Below, piece by piece: positions 13,664 to 15,453 of a stretch of 15,453 nt of DNA. The stretch covers positions 1 to 15,453 of the forward strand of contig JBAZLD010000022.1 of NCBI GenBank assembly GCA_041650475.1. The letters run 5' to 3'. The notes under the pieces are model-generated. The model did no database searches and was not told the origin of the DNA. It saw nothing but the letters and a program-made list of their open reading frames with translations. Both the position numbers and the translations under genes were made by a program. Positions within the stretch are counted from its first letter, which is position 1, and the number at the start of each line of letters is the position of its first letter. The stretch is from JAIPGX01 sp041650475 (GTDB lineage Bacteria > Babelota > Babeliae > Babelales > UASB340).

Positions 13664-13692
13664 AGTATGCACGATCGATGACGATTATGCAA
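13664..13692 (-). promoter_or_regulatory. Promoter of the riboswitch transcript
   Basis: TTGCAT (13692-13687), a 17-bp spacer and CATACT (13669-13664) on the minus strand put the transcript start near 13656, about 25 bases before the aptamer. Confidence 0.5.
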
Positions 13693-13716
13693 ATGTATTT
13701 TTGATCGAATTAAATC

Positions 13717-13745
13717 TTGCCATACCGGTCTATACGTATTAGAAT
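13717..13745 (+). promoter_or_regulatory. Promoter of tRNA-Leu
   Basis: TTGCCA (13717-13722), a 17-bp spacer and TAGAAT (13740-13745) would give a roughly 25-base 5' leader before the tRNA. It is divergent from the riboswitch promoter. Confidence 0.4.
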
Positions 13746-13777
13746 ATACTACACTTGAAACCAAGCCGTATATTATT

Positions 13778-13865
13778 GCGAGGATGGCGGAATTGGCAGA
13801 CGCGACAGTTTGAGGGGCTGTTGGTTGCATAAACTGTGAGGGTTCAACTCCCTCTCCTCGCACCA
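13778..13865 (+). tRNA. tRNA-Leu (anticodon GAG), CCA encoded
   Basis: This 88-nt class II tRNA has acceptor GCGAGGA/TCCTCGC, anticodon arm ACAGT-TTGAGGG-GCTGT with anticodon GAG, a long variable arm, T-arm GAGGG-TTCAACT-CCCTC, discriminator A and encoded CCA (13863-13865). It reads CUC and CUU codons. Confidence 0.95.
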
Positions 13866-13870
13866 AAAAT

Positions 13871-13955
13871 AACGGGGACGGTTCTCTACGAGAACCGTCC
13901 CCGGTTTTTATTTGCCGCGCGCGCTTCGCGCAAATAAATAATTCTGACCCCGTTT
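13871..13955. repeat. REP-like palindrome cluster
   Basis: A 14-bp perfect hairpin built on GGGGACGGTTCTC is followed by a second hairpin (TTTGC-c-GCG/CGCGCAAA, 13911-13934) and then ATTCTGACCCCG (13941-13952). The motifs GGGACGGTTCTC and GGGGTCAGAATTA often occur in REP-type repeats near RAYT (Y1) transposases in other bacteria, as far as I recall. No transposase is present here. Confidence 0.45.
13873..13909. terminator. Strong bidirectional terminator between tRNA-Leu and the pilin genes
   Basis: CGGGGACGGTTCTC (13873-13886), loop TAC and its perfect complement (13890-13903) are followed by GTTTTTATTT on the plus strand and TTATTTTTGG on the minus strand. It can end both the tRNA-Leu and the facing pilin transcripts. 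Confidence 0.75.
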
Positions 13956-13966
13956 TTAGCCCTTAT

Positions 13967-14377
13967 CTAATAATACCCCGGCGTGCCGCCCCAGGTGCTG
14001 TTTTCGAGGTTCAGCGTGACTTCATATGCCCGCGGCCCTTGCGGAGGCTTGCCGCCCCTCGTGCATCTTGTCGCGATCGCGTGCGTTCTGCTCAAACCGT
14101 ATCTGAAATACTGCTCGGGCCGGCAGGAAGACGGGAACGCCTCATGCGGCGTAAGATTCAGATCTTGAAATGTCACATCATTGTCCCGGTAATTCATTAT
14201 ATACTGCCCCCATGCCACCCGGATCTCCCACAGGGTCTGCTTCGCGCTGTCCGCGCGCGCCTTTTCGCAGATGTGCGCATAGTGCGCAAAGCCGAGGGAC
14301 GCGAGCACGCCGATGATCACGATGACGACGACCATCTCAAGAAACGTTGCGCCTTTACTTGACCTTGACGGTAACAT
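13967..14377 (-). CDS. Type IV pilin-like / pseudopilin protein
   Basis: This 136-aa protein has a class III signal, S-S-K-G|A-T-F-L-E, with cleavage after Gly9 and the conserved Glu at mature position 5, followed by the hydrophobic stretch M-V-V-V-I-V-I-I-G-V-L-A. A prepilin peptidase would cut and N-methylate it, and it would assemble into a type IV pilus or type II secretion pseudopilus. The C-terminal part has two Cys residues (a possible disulfide) and a G-G-T-P-G-Y-Y end. The ATG at 14377 has AAGGGG six bases upstream; a TTG just before it is less likely. It overlaps the preceding gene by 23 bases, so it is the last gene of the pilin operon. Confidence 0.85.
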   Translation of the reverse strand: MLPSRSSKGATFLEMVVVIVIIGVLASLGFAHYAHICEKARADSAKQTLWEIRVAWGQYIMNYRDNDVTFQDLNLTPHEAFPSSCRPEQYFRYGLSRTHAIATRCTRGGKPPQGPRAYEVTLNLENSTWGGTPGYY

Positions 14378-14660
14378 CAATGGCCCCTTTGTCGTAGGTG
14401 ATATTATAGGTCATGTTGTTGTATGTGCCGTCCCGGAAATCGCGCAGGTATCCCGGATCCACCGTTGTGCTGTTGCCTTCCGTCAGTTTCTTGGCACGCA
14501 CCTCAAGCTGGCCCCTGCTCAACGCATGAATGACCGCGTTCTGCTTTGCCTTGGCCATAAAATCGTTCTCGACTATAAAACTGACGTTCGAAACGGCCAG
14601 AAAAAACGCCAGCATGAGCGATCCGATCGTTACCAGCACTCCGAGAATGATTGCGACCAT
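14355..14660 (-). CDS. Short membrane-anchored pilin-operon protein
   Basis: This 101-aa protein starts with one long hydrophobic helix (1-25), then an amphipathic helix and a beta-rich tail ending in I-D-V-T-V-K-V-K. It lacks the Gly|x4-Glu prepilin site of its neighbours. Topology resembles PilX/GspK-like minor components, but I do not recognise the family. GGCGG lies three bases before the ATG. It starts 11 bases after the PilW/GspJ-like gene and overlaps the next pseudopilin gene. Confidence 0.65.
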   Translation of the reverse strand: MVAIILGVLVTIGSLMLAFFLAVSNVSFIVENDFMAKAKQNAVIHALSRGQLEVRAKKLTEGNSTTVDPGYLRDFRDGTYNNMTYNITYDKGAIDVTVKVK

Positions 14661-14671
14661 ATCCGCCTGCC

Positions 14672-15235
14672 TTATTTGGGCTGAACAACGTCGACGAACC
14701 AGAACCGTATGCCCTCGGCCTTGACGAGTTTTTCGGGAAGGCCGATCGACCTTGACTTGGTGCAGTTCACCGAGATCACAACGGTCATAAAATCAGGCTC
14801 TGCGTCATGCTGCTCTCCGTGGCGTATAAACTCGACGTGAGGCCTGAACTTCGACTCGATCAGAACCTCCGTCTTGCCGCGCGTCTGGTCCTCAAGAACG
14901 AGAGCGCCGTCCTCCCTGATACCGTACCGGTAGATAGTATCCCCCTGGTACGGAGTGACGTCATACGGGTTGCTCGCGCCCCTGAACCGCATGGCTTGCT
15001 TTATTTCAAGGACGCCGGCTTCCGTGAACGGCGTCTTGATCTCGCTGGCGCTGGGCAGCCGCAATGACATATCATCCAGCGCATACCCGATCTGGCTGTA
15101 CCCATTATACCGTTCAATATAAACATGGACCTGCTTTCCCGCGATCGTGCTGACATGGAAGATAGCAAGGAACATAATGCCCGCGAGCGCCAATGCAACC
15201 AACACTTCTATCAGAGTCATGCCCCGCTTACGCAT
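14672..15235 (-). CDS. Prepilin-like protein, PilW/GspJ type
   Basis: This 187-aa protein begins M-R-K-R-G|M-T-L-I-E-V-L-V-A-L-A-L-A-G, a textbook prepilin cleavage and methylation motif (cut after Gly5, Glu at mature position 5). The size and the sequence after the helix (Y-S-Q-I-G-Y-A-L-D-D-M-S-L-R-L) fit GspJ/PilW-type minor pseudopilins, which sit at the pilus tip. AAGGGCGG lies just before the ATG. It follows the partial gene by eight bases in the same operon. Confidence 0.8.
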   Translation of the reverse strand: MRKRGMTLIEVLVALALAGIMFLAIFHVSTIAGKQVHVYIERYNGYSQIGYALDDMSLRLPSASEIKTPFTEAGVLEIKQAMRFRGASNPYDVTPYQGDTIYRYGIREDGALVLEDQTRGKTEVLIESKFRPHVEFIRHGEQHDAEPDFMTVVISVNCTKSRSIGLPEKLVKAEGIRFWFVDVVQPK

Positions 15236-15243
15236 AGCCGCCC

Positions 15244-15453
15244 TTATGTTTTATCTTTGTGTTCGACAGCCACAACCGTAATATCATACGCCCGCAGCCA
15301 AACCTTAACCCCGGAATCCCAGGGATCAGCGCCGGCCGCTTGGCGGGTATTGCCGGGATCCGCCTCCTGGCACCAATCGATCTGTATTGAGTGCTTGCCC
15401 GCCGGCACATTTTCCACCTGAAGGATATTATTGATGAAGACCTGGGACCTGAT
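15244..15453 (-). CDS. C-terminal part of a pilin-operon protein (partial)
   Basis: An open minus-strand frame enters from the right edge and ends with TAA at 15246-15244, giving 69 residues. The sequence has P-A-G-K-H-S-I-Q-I-D-W and a final W-L-R-A-Y-D-I-T-V-V-A-V, typical of a beta-rich extracellular domain. The start is outside the window, so pilin identity is only suggested by the operon. Confidence 0.65.
   Translation of the reverse strand: MRSQVFINNILQVENVPAGKHSIQIDWCQEADPGNTRQAAGADPWDSGVKVWLRAYDITVVAVEHKDKT

Noticed and set aside
13633..13866. 77-aa minus-strand frame over tRNA-Leu
   Set aside because: It is antisense to the tRNA and to the riboswitch promoter. Such tRNA-antisense frames are a common false annotation.
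1..15453. CRISPR array, insertion sequence or integrase
   Set aside because: I found no regularly spaced direct repeats and no transposase or recombinase motifs on either strand.

Overview
The window looks like a bacterial chromosome segment in which a host backbone meets an AT-rich accessory (defence) island. The backbone from about 7.1 kb onward is GC-rich with G/C-ending codons. It holds three tRNA genes, a FIST sensor/histidine kinase/response regulator operon, glutaminyl-tRNA synthetase and a type IV pilin-like gene cluster. A signal-peptide lipoprotein, pseudopilins and REP-like palindromes suggest a Gram-negative-type bacterium. My weak guess is an Omnitrophota or deltaproteobacterial lineage, but nothing in the sequence proves it.

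Layout. (1) 1-613, minus strand: a short operon with a Shine-Dalgarno site and a good promoter, encoding a 99-aa CxxC protein and a truncated LprI-like (DUF1311) lipoprotein. (2) 614-981: a gene-poor gap with a near-palindromic operator and the promoter of a small XRE regulator (982-1197). (3) 4349-1192, minus strand: a co-directional run of 58-aa basic protein, MazG/dCTPase-like nucleotide pyrophosphohydrolase, OLD-family ATPase-TOPRIM nuclease, 95-aa protein, and a helical protein with a HEPN-like R-x5-H motif. I see this as a candidate defence operon. (4) 4445-6908: a type II restriction-modification cassette. A Cys-rich HNH-type putative endonuclease (plus strand) faces a C5-cytosine methyltransferase (minus), with a Vsr mismatch endonuclease upstream of the methyltransferase. 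(5) 7145-7219: tRNA-Glu(CUC), which marks the compositional border of the island. (6) 7302-11020: FIST protein, GAF-type histidine kinase, then REC-GGDEF response regulator in one operon. (7) 11060-12844: tRNA-Gln(CUG) directly followed by glnS. (8) 12841-13692, minus strand: a promoter, an apparent c-di-GMP-I (GEMM-I) riboswitch carrying a 61-nt two-hairpin insertion, an intrinsic terminator, and the gene of a small exported protein. (9) 13778-13909: tRNA-Leu(GAG) and a strong hairpin terminator inside a REP-like palindrome cluster. (10) 13967-15453, minus strand: four pilin-like genes, the first cut by the window edge.

How it fits together. The restriction-modification, Vsr and OLD/MazG/HEPN genes form a defence island inserted next to a tRNA gene. 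On the backbone side, the REC-GGDEF protein may make c-di-GMP, and the riboswitch at 13.5 kb would sense it and control an exported protein next to a pilin locus. Several genes (XRE regulator, mazG-like, endonuclease, FIST) have a -10 element only 6-8 nt before the start codon and no good ribosome binding site, so leaderless transcripts look common here. Three convergent gene pairs overlap through their stop codons.
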